Shown here piece by piece: positions 1 to 14,300 of a stretch of DNA of 64,000 bases. The stretch spans positions 13,481,383 to 13,545,382 of the forward strand of contig OX030955.1 of the NCBI GenBank assembly GCA_943735955.1, read 5' to 3'. Origin of the DNA: Piscicola geometra. Its lineage: Eukaryota; Annelida; Clitellata; Hirudinida; Piscicolidae. Both the position numbers and the translations under genes were made by a program. How positions within the stretch are numbered: the first letter of the stretch is position 1; each line of letters begins with the position of its first letter. The notes beneath the pieces were generated by a model, which had not been told where the DNA came from, made no database searches, and saw nothing but the letters and a program-made list of their open reading frames with translations.

Positions 1-2336
1 CAACAGAATCAACAAGTGTGCCAACTGCTGTATCGACAACAGTGCCGACTACTGTATCAATGCTGACAACAGAATCAACAAGTGTGCCAACTGCTGTATC
101 GACAACAGTGCCGACTACTGTATCAATGATGACAACAGAATCAACAAGTTTGCCAACTGCTGTATCGACAACAGTGCCGACTACTGTATTAATGATGACA
201 ACAGAATCAACAAGTGTGCCAACTGCTGTATCGACAACAGTGCCGACTACCTTATCAATGATGACAACAGATTCAACAAGTGTGCCAACTGCTGTATCGA
301 CAACAGTGCCGACTACTGTATCAATGATGACAACAGAATCAACAAGTGTGCCAACTGATGTATCGACAACAGTGCCGACTACTGTATCAATGATGACAAC
401 AGAATCAACAAGTGTGCCAACTGCTGTATCGACAACAGTGCCGACTACTGTATCAATGATGACAACAGAATCAACAAGTGTGCCAACTGCTGTATCGACA
501 ACAGTGCCGACTACTGTATCAATGATGACAACAGAATCAACAAGTGTGCCAACTGCTGTATCGACAACAGTGCCGACTACTGTATCAATGATGACAACAG
601 AATCAACAAGTGTGCCAACTGCTGTATCGACAACAGTGCCGACTACTGTATCAATGATGACAACAGAATCAACAAGTGTGCCAACTGCTGTATCGACAAC
701 AGTGCCGACTACTGTATCAATGATGACAACAGAATCAAAAAGTGTGCCAACTGCTGTATCGACAACAGTGCCGACTACTGTATCAATGATGACAACAGAA
801 TCAACAAGTGTGCCAACTGCTGTAACGACAACAGTGCCGACTACTGTATCAATGATGACAACAAAATCAACAAGTGTGCCAACTGCTGTATCGACAACAG
901 TGCCGACTACTGTATCAATGATGACAACAGAATCAACAAGTGTGCCAACTGCTGTATCGACAACAGTGCCGACTACTGTATCAATGATGACAACAGAATC
1001 AACAAGTGTCCCAACTGCTTTATCGACAACAGTGCCGACTACTGTATCAATGATGACAACAGAATCAACAAGTGTGCCAACTGCTGTATCGACAACAGTG
1101 CCGACTACTGTATCAATGATGACAACAGAATCAACAAGTGTGCCAACTGCTGTATCGACAACAGTGCCGACTACTGTATCAATGAGGACAACAGAATCAA
1201 CAAGTGTGCCAACTGCTGTATCGACAACAGTGCCGACTACTGTATCAATGATGACAACAGAATCAACAAGTGTGCCAACTGCTGTATCGACAACAGTGCC
1301 GACTACTGTATTAATGATGACAACAGAATCAACAAGTGTGCCAACTGCTGTATCGACAACAGTGCCGACTACTGTATTAATGATGACAACAGAATCAACA
1401 AGTGTGCCAACTGCTGTATCGACAACAGTGCCGACTACTGTATCAATGCTGACAACAGAATCAACAAGTGTGCCAACTGCTGTATCGACAACAGTGCCGA
1501 CTACTGTATCAATGATGACAACAGAATCAACAAGTTTGCCAACTGCTGTATCGACAACAGTGCCGACTACTGTATTAATGGTGACAACAGAATCAACAAG
1601 TGTGCCAACTGCTGTATCGACAACAGTGCCGACTACCTTATCAATGATGACAACAGATTCAACAAGTGTGCCAACTGCTGTATCGACAACAGTGCCGACT
1701 ACTGTATCAATGATGACAACAGAATCAACAAGTGTGCCAACTGATGTATCGACAACAGTGCCGACTACTGTATCAATGATGACAACAGAATCAACAAGTG
1801 TGCCAACTGCTGTATCGACAACAGTGCCGACTACTGTATCAATGATGACAACAGAATCAACAAGTGTGCCAACTGCTGTATCGACAACAGTGCCGACTAC
1901 TGTATCAATGATGACAACAGAATCAACAAGTGTGCCAACTGCTGTATCGACAACAGTGCCGACTACTGTATCAATGATGACAACAGAATCAACAAGTGTG
2001 CCAACTGCTGTATCGACAACAGTGCCGACTACTGTATCAATGATGACAACAGAATCAACAAGTGTGCCAACTGCTGTATCGACAACAGTGCCGACTACTG
2101 TATCAATGATGACAACAGAATCAAAAAGTGTGCCAACTGCTGTATCGACAACAGTGCCGACTACTGTATCAATGATGACAACAGAATCAACAAGTGTGCC
2201 AACTGCTGTAACGACAACAGTGCCGACTACTGTATCAATGATGACAACAAAATCAACAAGTGTGCCAACTGCTGTATCGACAACAGTGCCGACTACTGTA
2301 TCAATGATGACAACAGAATCAACAAGTGTGCCAACT
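1..2336. repeat. 21-unit higher-order duplication (offset 1,386 bp)
   Basis: Bases 1 to about 950 recur at 1,387 to about 2,336. Shared rare markers in order: AATGCTGAC (61 and 1,447), AAGTTTGCC, ACCTTA with GATTC, ACTGATG (near 355 and 1,741), TCAAAAAGTG, TGTAACGAC and GACAACAAAATC. One mismatch seen is GGTGAC near 1,580 against GATGAC. The second copy diverges near 2,341. Confidence 0.85.
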
Positions 2337-5300
2337 GCTGTATCAACAACAGTGCCGACAACTGTATCAATGATGACAACAGAATCAACAAGTGTGCCAA
2401 CTGCTGTATCGACAACAGTTCAGACTACTGTATCAATGATGACAACAGAATCAACAAGTGTGCCAACTGCTGTATCGACAAAAGTGCCGACTACTGTATC
2501 AATGATGACAACAGAATCATCAAGTGTGTTAACTGCTGTATCGACAACAGTGCCGACTACTGTATTAATGATGACAACAGAATCAACAAGTGTGCCAACT
2601 GCTGTATCGACAACAGTGCCGACTACTGTATCAATGATGACAACAGAATCAACAAGTGTGCCAACTGCTGTATCGACAACAGTGCCGACTACTGTATCAA
2701 TGATGACAACAGAATCAACAAGTGTGCCAACTGCTGTATCGACAACAGTGCCGACTACTGTATCAATGATGACAACAGAATCAACAAGTGTCCCAACTGC
2801 TTTATCGACAACAGTGCCGACTACTGTATCAATGATGACAACAGAATCAACAAGTGTGCCAACTGCTGTATCGACAACAGTGCCGACTACTGTATTAATG
2901 ATGACAACAGAATCAACAAGTGTGCCAACTGCTGTATCGACAACAGTGCCGACTACCTTATCAATGATGACAACAGAATCAACAAGTGTGCCAACTGCTG
3001 TATCGACAACAGTGCCGACTACTGTATCAATGATGACAACAGAATCAACAAGTGTGCCAACTGCTGTATCGACAACAGTGCCGACTACTGTATTAATGAT
3101 GACAACAGAATCAACAAGTGTGCCAACTGCTGTATCGACAACAGTGCCGACTACCTTATCAATGATGACAACAGATTCAACAAGTGTGCCAACTGCTGTA
3201 TCGACAACAGTGCCGACTACTGTATCAATGATGACAACAGAATCAACAAGTGTGCCAACTGCTGTATCGACAACAGTGCCGACTACTGTATCAATGAAGA
3301 CAACAGAATCAACAAGTGTTCCAACTGCTGTATCGACAACAGTGCCGACTACTGTATCAATGATGACAACAGAATCAACAAGTGTGCCAACTGCTGTATC
3401 GACAACAGTGCCGACTACTGTATTAATGATGACAACAGAATCAACAAGTGTGCCAACTGCTGTATCGACAACAGTGCCGACTACTGTATCAATGATGACA
3501 ACAGAATCAACAAGTGTGCCAACTGTTGTATCGACAACAGTGCCAACTACTGTATCAATGATGACAACAGAATCAACAAGTGTCCCAACTGCTATATCGA
3601 CAACAGTGCCGACTACTGTATCAATGATGACAACAGAATCAACAAGTGTGCCAACTGCTGTATCGACAACAGTGCCGACTACTGTATCAATGAGGACAAC
3701 AGAATCAACAAGTGTGCCAACTGCTGTATCGACAACAGTGCCGACAACTGTATCAATGATGACAACAGAATCAACAAGTGTGCCAACTGCTGTATCGACA
3801 ACAGTGCCGACTACTGTATTAATGATCACAACAGAATCAACAAGTGTGCCAACTGCTGTATCGACAACAGTGCCGACTACCTTATCAATGATGACAACAG
3901 AATCAACAAGTGTGCCAACTGCTGTATCGACAACAGTGCCGACTACTGTATCAATGAAGACAACAGAATCAACAAGTGTGCCAACTGCTGTATCGACAAC
4001 AGTGCCGACTACTGTATCAATGATGACAACAGATTCAACAAGTGTGCCAACTGCTGTATCGACAACAGTGCCGACTACCTTATCAATGATGACAACAGAT
4101 TCAACAAGTGTGCCAACTGCTGTATCGACAACAGTGCCGACTACTGTATCAATGATGACAACAGAATCAACAAGTGTGCCAACTGCTGTATCGACAACAG
4201 TGCCGACTACTGTATCAATGATGACAACAGAATCAACAAGTGTGCCAACTGCTGTATCGACAACAGTGCCGACTACTGTATCAATGATGACAACAGAATC
4301 AACAAGTGTGCCAACTGCTGTATCGACAACAGTGCCGACTACTGTATCAATGAGGACAACAGAATCAACAAGTGTGCCAACTGCTGTATCGACAACAGTG
4401 CCGACTACTGTATCAATGATGACAACAGAATCAACAAGTGTGCCAACTGCTGTATCGAAAACAGTGCCGACTACTGTCTCAATGATGACAACAGAATCAA
4501 CAAGTGTGCCAACTGCTGTATCAACAACAGTGCCGACTACCTTATCAATGATGACAACAGAATCAACAAGTGTGCCAACTGCTGTATCGACAACAGTGCC
4601 GACTACTGTATCAATGATGACAACAGAATCAACAAGTGTGCCAACTGCTGTATCGACAACAGTGCCGACTACTGTATTAATGATGACAACAGAATCAACA
4701 AGTGTGCCAACTGCTGTATCGACAACAGTGCCGACTACCTTATCAATGATGACAACAGATTCAACAAGTGTGCCAACTGCTGTATCGACAACAGTGCCGA
4801 CTACTGTATCAATGATGACAACAGAATCAACAAGTGTGCCAACTGCTGAATCGACAACAGTGTCGACTACTGTATCAATGATGACAACAGAATCAACAAG
4901 TGTGCCAACTGCTGTATCGACAACAGTGCCGACTACTGTATCAATGATGACAACAGAATCAACAAGTGTGCCAACTGTTGTATCGACAACAGTGCCGACT
5001 ACTGTATCAATGATGACAACAGAATCAACAAGTGTGCCAACTGCTGTATCGACAACAGTGCCGACTACTGTATCAATGATGACAACAGAATCAACAAGTG
5101 TGCCAACTGCTGTATCGACAACAGTGCCGACTACTGTATCAATGAGAACAACAGAATCAACAAGTGTGCCAACTGCTGTATCGACAACAGTGCCGACTTC
5201 TGTATCAATGATGACAACAGAATCAACAAGTGTGCCAACTGCTGTATCGACAACAGTGCCGACTACTGTATTAATGATGACAACAGAATCAACAAGTGTG

Positions 5301-8300
5301 CCAACTGCTGTATCGACAACAGTGCCGACTACTGTATTAATGATGACAACAGAATCAACAAGTGTGCCAACTGCTGTATCGACAACAGTGCCGACTACTG
5401 TATCAATGCTGACAACAGAATCAACAAGTGTGCCAACTGCTGTATCGACAACAGTGCCGACTACTGTATCAATGATGACAACAGAATCAACAAGTGTGCC
5501 AACTGCTGTATCGACAACAGTGCCGACTACTGTATTAATGATGACAACAGAATCAACAAGTGTGCCAACTGCTGTATCGACAACAGTGCCGACTACCTTA
5601 TCAATGATGACAACAGATTCAACAAGTGTGCCAACTGCTGTATCGACAACAGTGCCGACTACTGTATCAATGATGACAACAGAATCAACAAGTGTGCCAA
5701 CTGCTGTATCGACAACAGTGCCGACTACTGTATCAATGATGACAACAGAATCAACAAGTGTGCCAACTGCTGTATCGACAACAGTGCCGACTACTGTATC
5801 AATGATGACAACAGAATCAACAAGTGTGCCAACTGCTGTATCGACAACAGTGCCGACTACTGTATCAATGATGACAACAGAATCAACAAGTGTGCCAACT
5901 GCTGTATCGACAACAGTGCCGACTACTGTATCAATGATGACAACAGAATCAACAAGTGTGCCAACTGCTGTATCGACAACAGTGCCGACTACTGTATCAA
6001 TGATGACAACAGAATCAACAAGTGTGCCAACTGCTGTATCGACAACAGTGCCGACTACTGTATTAATGATGACAACAGAATCAACAAGTGTGCCAACTGC
6101 TGTATCGACAACAGTGCCGACTACTGTATCAATGCTGACAACAGAATCAACAAGTGTGCCAACTGCTGTATCGACAACAGTGCCGACTACTGTATCAATG
6201 ATGACAACAGAATCAACAAGTGTGCCAACTGCTGTATCGACAACAGTGCCGACTACTGTATTAATGATGACAACAGAATCAACAAGTGTGCCAACTGCTG
6301 TATCGACAACAGTGCCGACTACCTTATCAATGATGACAACAGATTCAACAAGTGTGCCAACTGCTGTATCGACAACAGTGCCGACTACTGTATCAATGAT
6401 GACAACAGAATCAACAAGTGTGCCAACTGCTGTATCGACAACAGTGCCGACTACTGTATCAATGATGACAACAGAATCAACAAGTGTGCCAACTGCTGTA
6501 TCGACAACAGTGCCGACTACTGTATCAATGATGACAACAGAATCAACAAGTGTGCCAACTGCTGTATCGACAACAGTGCCGACTACTGTATCAATGATGA
6601 CAACAGAATCAACAAGTGTGCCAACTGCTGTATCGACAACAGTGCCGACTACTGTATCAATGATGACAACAGAATCAACAAGTGTGCCAACTGCTGTATC
6701 GACAACAGTGCCGACTACTGTATCAATGATGACAACAGAATCAAAAAGTGTGCCAACTGCTGTATCGACAACAGTGCCGACTACTGTATCAATGATGACA
6801 ACAGAATCAACAAGTGTGCCAACTGCTGTAACGACAACAGTGCCGACTACTGTATCAATGATGACAACAAAATCAACAAGTGTGCCAACTGCTGTATCGA
6901 CAACAGTGCCGACTACTGTATCAATGATGACAACAGAATCAACAAGTGTGCCAACTGCTGTATCGACAACAGTGCCGACAACTGTATCAATGATGACAAC
7001 AGAATCAACAAGTGTGCCAACTGCTGTATCGACAACAGTTCAGACTACTGTATCAATGATGACAACAGAATTAACAAGTGTGCCAACTGCTGTATCGACA
7101 AAAGTGCCGACTACTGTATCAATGATGACAACAGAATCAACAAGTGTGTTAACTGCTGTATCGACAACAGTGCCGACTACTGTATTAATGATGACAACAG
7201 AATCAACAAGTGTGCCAACTGCTGTATCGACAACAGTGCCGACTACTGTATCAATGATGACAACAGAATCAACAAGTGTGCCAACTGCTGTATCGACAAC
7301 AGTGCCGACTACTGTATCAATGATGACAACAGAATCAACAAGTGTCCCAACTGCTTTATCGACAACAGTGCCGACTACTGTATCAATGATGACAACAGAA
7401 TCAACAAGTGTGCCAACTGCTGTATCGACAACAGTGCCGACTACTGTATTAATGATGACAACAGAATCAACAAGTGTGCCAACTGCTGTATCGACAACAG
7501 TGCCGACTACCTTATCAATGATGACAACAGAATCAACAAGTGTGCCAACTGCTGTATCGACAACAGTGCCGACTACTGTATCAATGATGACAACAGAATC
7601 AACAAGTGTGCCAACTGCTGTATCGACAACAGTGCCGACTACCTTATCAATGATGACAACAGATTCAACAAGTGTGCCAACTGCTGTATCGACAACAGTG
7701 CCGACTACTGTATCAATGATGACAACAGAATCAACAAGTGTGCCAACTGCTGTATCGACAACAGTGCCGACTACTGTATCAATGATGACAACAGAATCAA
7801 CAAGTGTCCCAACTGCTGTATCGACAACAGTGCCGACTACTGTATCAATGAAGACAACAGAATCAACAAGTGTGCCAACTGCTGTATCGACAACAGTGCC
7901 GACTACTGTATCAATGAAGACAACAGAATCAACAAGTGTGCCAACTGCTGTATCGACAACAGTGCCGACTACTGTATCAATGATGACAACAGAATCAACA
8001 AGTGTGCCAACTGTTGTATCGACAACAGTGCCGACTACTCTATCAATGATGACAACAGAATCAACAAGTGTGCCAACTGCTGTATCGACAACAGTGCCGA
8101 CTACTGTATCAATGATGACAACAGAATCAACAAGTGTGCCAACTGCTGTATCGACAACAGTGCCGACTACTGTATCAATGATGACAACAGAATCAACAAG
8201 TGTGCCAACTGCTGTATCGACAACAGTGCCGACTACAGTATTAATGAGGAAAACAGAATCAACAAGTGTGCCAACTGCTGTATCGACAACAGTGCCGACT

Positions 8301-11300
8301 ACCTTATCAATGATGACAACAGATTCAACAAGTGTGCCAACTGCTGTATCGACAACAGTGCCGACTACTGTATCAATGATGACAACAGAATCAACAAGTG
8401 TGCCAACTGCTGTATCGACAACAGTGCCGACTACTGTATCAATGATGACAACAGAATCAACAAGTGTGCCAACTGCTGTATCGACAACAGTGCCGACTAC
8501 TGTATCAATGATGACAACAGAATCAACAAGTGTGCCAACTGCTGTATCGACAACAGTGCCGACTACTGTATCAATGATGACAACAGAATCAACAAGTGTG
8601 CCAACTGCTGTATCGACAACAGTGCCGACTACCTTATCAATGATGACAACAGAATTAACAAGTGTGCCAACTGCTGTATCGACAAAAGTGCCGACTACTG
8701 TATCAATGATGACAACAGAATCAACAAGTGTGTTAACTGCTGTATCGACAACAGTGCCGACTACTGTATTAATGATGACAACAGAATCAACAAGTGTGCC
8801 AACTGCTGTATCGACAACAGTGCCGACTACTGTATCAATGATGACAACAGAATCAACAAGTGTGCCAACTGCTGTATCGACAACAGTGCCGACTACTGTA
8901 TCAATGATGACAACAGAATCAACAAGTGTGCCAACTGCTGTATCGACAACAGTGCCGACTACTGTATCAATGATGACAACAGAATCAACAAGTGTCCCAA
9001 CTGCTTTATCGACAACAGTGCCGACTACTGTATCAATGATGACAACAGAATCAACAAGTGTGCCAACTGCTGTATCGACAACAGTGCCGACTACTGTATT
9101 AATGATGACAACAGAATCAACAAGTGTGCCAACTGCTGTATCGACAACAGTGCCGACTACCTTATCAATGATGACAACAGAATCAACAAGTGTGCCAACT
9201 GCTGTATCGACAACAGTGCCGACTACTGTATCAATGATGACAACAGAATCAACAAGTGTGCCAACTGCTGTATCGACAACAGTGCCGACTACTGTATTAA
9301 TGATGACAACAGAATCAACAAGTGTGCCAACTGCTGTATCGACAACAGTGCCGACTACCTTATCAATGATGACAACAGATTCAACAAGTGTGCCAACTGC
9401 TGTATCGACAACAGTGCCGACTACTGTATCAATGATGACAACAGAATCAACAAGTGTGCCAACTGCTGTATCGACAACAGTGCCGACTACTGTATCAATG
9501 ATGACAACAGAATCAACAAGTGTCCCAACTGCTGTATCGACAACAGTGCCGACTACTGTATCAATGATGACAACAGAATCAACAAGTGTGCCAACTGCTG
9601 TATCGACAACAGTGCCGACTACTGTATCAATGAAGACAACAGAATCAACAAGTGTGCCAACTGCTGTATCGACAACAGTGCCGACTACTGTATCAATGAT
9701 GACAACAGAATCAACAAGTGTGCCAACTGTTGTATCGACAACAGTGCCGACTACTCTATCAATGATGACAACAGAATCAACAAGTGTGCCAACTGCTGTA
9801 TCGACAACAGTGCCGACTACTGTATCAATGATGACAACAGAATCAACAAGTGTGCCAACTGCTGTATCGACAACAGTGCCGACTACTGTATCAATGATGA
9901 CAACAGAATCAACAAGTGTGCCAACTGCTGTATCGACAACAGTGCCGACTACAGTATTAATGAGGAAAACAGAATCAACAAGTGTGCCAACTGCTGTATC
10001 GACAACAGTGCCGACTACTGTATCAAGGATGACAACAGAATCAACAAGTGTGCCAACTGCTGTATCGACAACAGTGCCGACTACTGTATTAATGATGACA
10101 ACAGAATCAACAAGTGTGCCAACTGCTGTATCGACAACAGTGCCGACTACTGTATCAATGATGACAACAGAATCAACAAGTGTGTCAACTGCTGTATCGA
10201 CAACAGTGCCGACTACTGTATCAATGATGACAACAGAATCAACAAGTGTGCCAACTGCTGTATCGACATCAGTGCCGACTACTGTATCAATGATGACAAC
10301 AGAATCAACTAGTGTGCAAACTGCTGTATCGACAACAGTGCCGACTACTGTATCAATGATTACAACAGAATCAACAAGTGTGCCAACTGCTGTATCGACA
10401 ACAGTGCCGACTACTGTATCAATGAAGACAACAGAATCAACAAGTGTGCCAACTGCTGTATCGACAACAGTGCCGACTACCTTATCAATGATGACAACAG
10501 ATTCAACAAGTGTGCCAACTGCTGTATCGACAACAGTGCCGACTACTGTATCAATGATGACAACAGAATCAACAAGTGTGCCAACTGCTGTATCGACAAC
10601 AGTGCCGACTACTGTATCAATGATGACAACAGAATCAACAAGTGTGCCAACTGCTGTATCGACAACAGTGCCGACTACTGTATCAATGATGACAACAGAA
10701 TCAACAAGTGTGCCAACTGCTGTATCGACAACAGTGCCGACTACTGTATCAATGATGACAACAGAATCAACAAGTGTGCCAACTGCTGTATCGACAACAG
10801 TGCCGACTACCTTATCAATGATGACAACAGAATTAACAAGTGTGCCAACTGCTGTATCGACAAAAGTGCCGACTACTGTATCAATGATGACAACAGAATC
10901 AACAAGTGTGTTAACTGCTGTATCGACAACAGTGCCGACTACTGTATTAATGATGACAACAGAATCAACAAGTGTGCCAACTGCTGTATCGACAACAGTG
11001 CCGACTACTGTATCAATGATGACAACAGAATCAACAAGTGTGCCAACTGCTGTATCGACAACAGTGCCGACTACTGTATCAATGATGACAACAGAATCAA
11101 CAAGTGTGCCAACTGCTGTATCGACAACAGTGCCGACTACTGTATCAATGATGACAACAGAATCAACAAGTGTCCCAACTGCTTTATCGACAACAGTGCC
11201 GACTACTGTATCAATGATGACAACAGAATCAACAAGTGTGCCAACTGCTGTATCGACAACAGTGCCGACTACTGTATTAATGATGACAACAGAATCAACA

Positions 11301-14300
11301 AGTGTGCCAACTGCTGTATCGACAACAGTGCCGACTACCTTATCAATGATGACAACAGAATCAACAAGTGTGCCAACTGCTGTATCGACAACAGTGCCGA
11401 CTACTGTATCAATGATGACAACAGAATCAACAAGTGTGCCAACTGCTGTATCGACAACAGTGCCGACTACTGTATTAATGATGACAACAGAATCAACAAG
11501 TGTGCCAACTGCTGTATCGACAACAGTGCCGACTACCTTATCAATGATGACAACAGATTCAACAAGTGTGCCAACTGCTGTATCGACAACAGTGCCGACT
11601 ACTGTATCAATGATGACAACAGAATCAACAAGTGTGCCAACTGCTGTATCGACAACAGTGCCGACTACTGTATCAATGATGACAACAGAATCAACAAGTG
11701 TCCCAACTGCTGTATCGACAACAGTGCCGACTACTGTATCAATGATGACAACAGAATCAACAAGTGTGCCAACTGCTGTATCGACAACAGTGCCGACTAC
11801 TGTATCAATGAAGACAACAGAATCAACAAGTGTGCCAACTGCTGTATCGACAACAGTGCCGACTACTGTATCAATGATGACAACAGAATCAACAAGTGTG
11901 CCAACTGTTGTATCGACAACAGTGCCGACTACTCTATCAATGATGACAACAGAATCAACAAGTGTGCCAACTGCTGTATCGACAACAGTGCCGACTACTG
12001 TATCAATGATGACAACAGAATCAACAAGTGTGCCAACTGCTGTATCGACAACAGTGCCGACTACTGTATCAATGATGACAACAGAATCAACAAGTGTGCC
12101 AACTGCTGTATCGACAACAGTGCCGACTACAGTATTAATGAGGAAAACAGAATCAACAAGTGTGCCAACTGCTGTATCGACAACAGTGCCGACTACTGTA
12201 TCAAGGATGACAACAGAATCAACAAGTGTGCCAACTGCTGTATCGACAACAGTGCCGACTACTGTATTAATGATGACAACAGAATCAACAAGTGTGCCAA
12301 CTGCTGTATCGACAACAGTGCCGACTACTGTATCAATGATGACAACAGAATCAACAAGTGTGCCAACTGCTGTATCGACAACAGTGCCGACTAATGTAAT
12401 AATGATGACAACAGAATCAACAAGTGTGCCAACTGCTGTATCGACAACAGTGCCGACTACCTTATCAATGATGACAACAGATTCAACAAGTGTGCCAACT
12501 GCTGTATCGACAACAGTGCCGACTACTGTATCAATGATGACAACAGAATCAACAAGTGTGCCAACTGCTGTATCGACAACAGTGCCGACTACTGTATCAA
12601 TGATGACAACAGAATCAACAAGTGTGCCAACTGCTGTATCGACAACAGTGCCGACTACTGTATCAATGAGGACAACAGAATCAACAAGTGTGCCAACTGC
12701 TGTATCGACAACAGTGCCGACTACTGTATCAATGATGACAACAGAATCAACAAGTGTGCCAACTGCTGTATCGACAACAGTGCCGACTACTGTATTAATG
12801 ATGACAACAGAATCAACAAGTGTGCCAACTGCTGTATCGACAACAGTGCCGACTACTGTATTAATGATGACAACAGAATCAACAAGTGTGCCAACTGCTG
12901 TATCGACAACAGTGCCGACTACTGTATCAATGATGACAACAGAATCAACAAGTGTGCCAACTGCTGTATCGACAACAGTGCCTACTACTGTATCAATGAT
13001 GACAACAGAATCAACAAGTGTGCCAACTGCTGTATCGACAACAGTGCCGACTACTGTATCAATGATGTCAACAGAATCAACAAGTGTGCCAACTGCTGTA
13101 TCGACAACAGTGCCGACTACTGTATCAATGATGACAACAAAATCAACAAGTGTGCCAACTGCTGTATCGACAACAGTGCCGACTACTGTATCAATGATGA
13201 AAACAGAATCAACAAGTGTGCCAACTGCTATATCGACAACAGTGCCGACTACTGTATCAATGATGACAACAGAATCAACAAGTGTGCCAACTGCTGTATC
13301 GACAACATTGCCGACTACTGTATCAATGATGACAACAGAATCAACAAGTGTGCCAACTGCTGTATCGACAACAGTGCCGACTACTGTATCAATGATGACA
13401 ACAGAATCAACAAGTGTGCCAACTGCTGTAACGACAACAGTGCCGACTACTGTATCAATGATGACAACAGAATCAACAAGTGTGCCAACTGCTGTATCGA
13501 CAACAGTGCCGACTACTGTATCAATGATGACAACAGAATCAACAAGTTTGCCAACTGCTGTATCGACAACAGTGCCGACTACTGTATTAATGATGACAAC
13601 AGAATCAACAAGTGTGCCAACTGCTGTATCGACAACAGTGCCGACTACCTTATCAATGATGACAACAGAATCAACAAGTGTGTCAACTGCTGTATCGACA
13701 ACAGTGCCGACTACTGTATCAATGATGACAACAGAATCAACAAGTGTGCCAACTGCTGTATCGACATCAGTGCCGACTACTGTATCAATGATGACAACAG
13801 AATCAACAAGTGTGCAAACTGCTGTATCGACAACAGTGCCGACTACTGTATCAATGATGACAACAGAATCAACAAGTGTGCCAACTGCTGTATCGACAAC
13901 AGTGCCGACTACTGTATCAATGATGACAACAGAATCAACAAGTGTGCCAACTGCTGTATCGACAACAGTGCCGACTACAGTATTAATGAGGACAACAGAA
14001 TCAACAAGTGTGCCAACTGCTGTATCGACAACAGTGCCGACTACTGTATCAAGGATGACAACAGAATCAACAAGTGTGCCAACTGCTGTATCGACAACAG
14101 TGCCGACTACTGTATTAATGATGACAACAGAATCAACAAGTGTGCCAACTGCTGTATCGACAACAGTGCCGACTACTGTATCAATGATGACAACAGAATC
14201 AACAAGTGTGCCAACTGCTGTATCGACAACAGTGCCGACTACTGTATCAATGATGACAACAGAATCAACAAGTGTGCCAACTGCTGTATCGACAACAGTG

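Noticed and set aside
2420..3829. Minus-strand 469-codon frame with the same valine-rich repeat
   Set aside because: Same shadow frame, cut by a GTG variant (AATGATCAC) and the copied TGA at 2,420.
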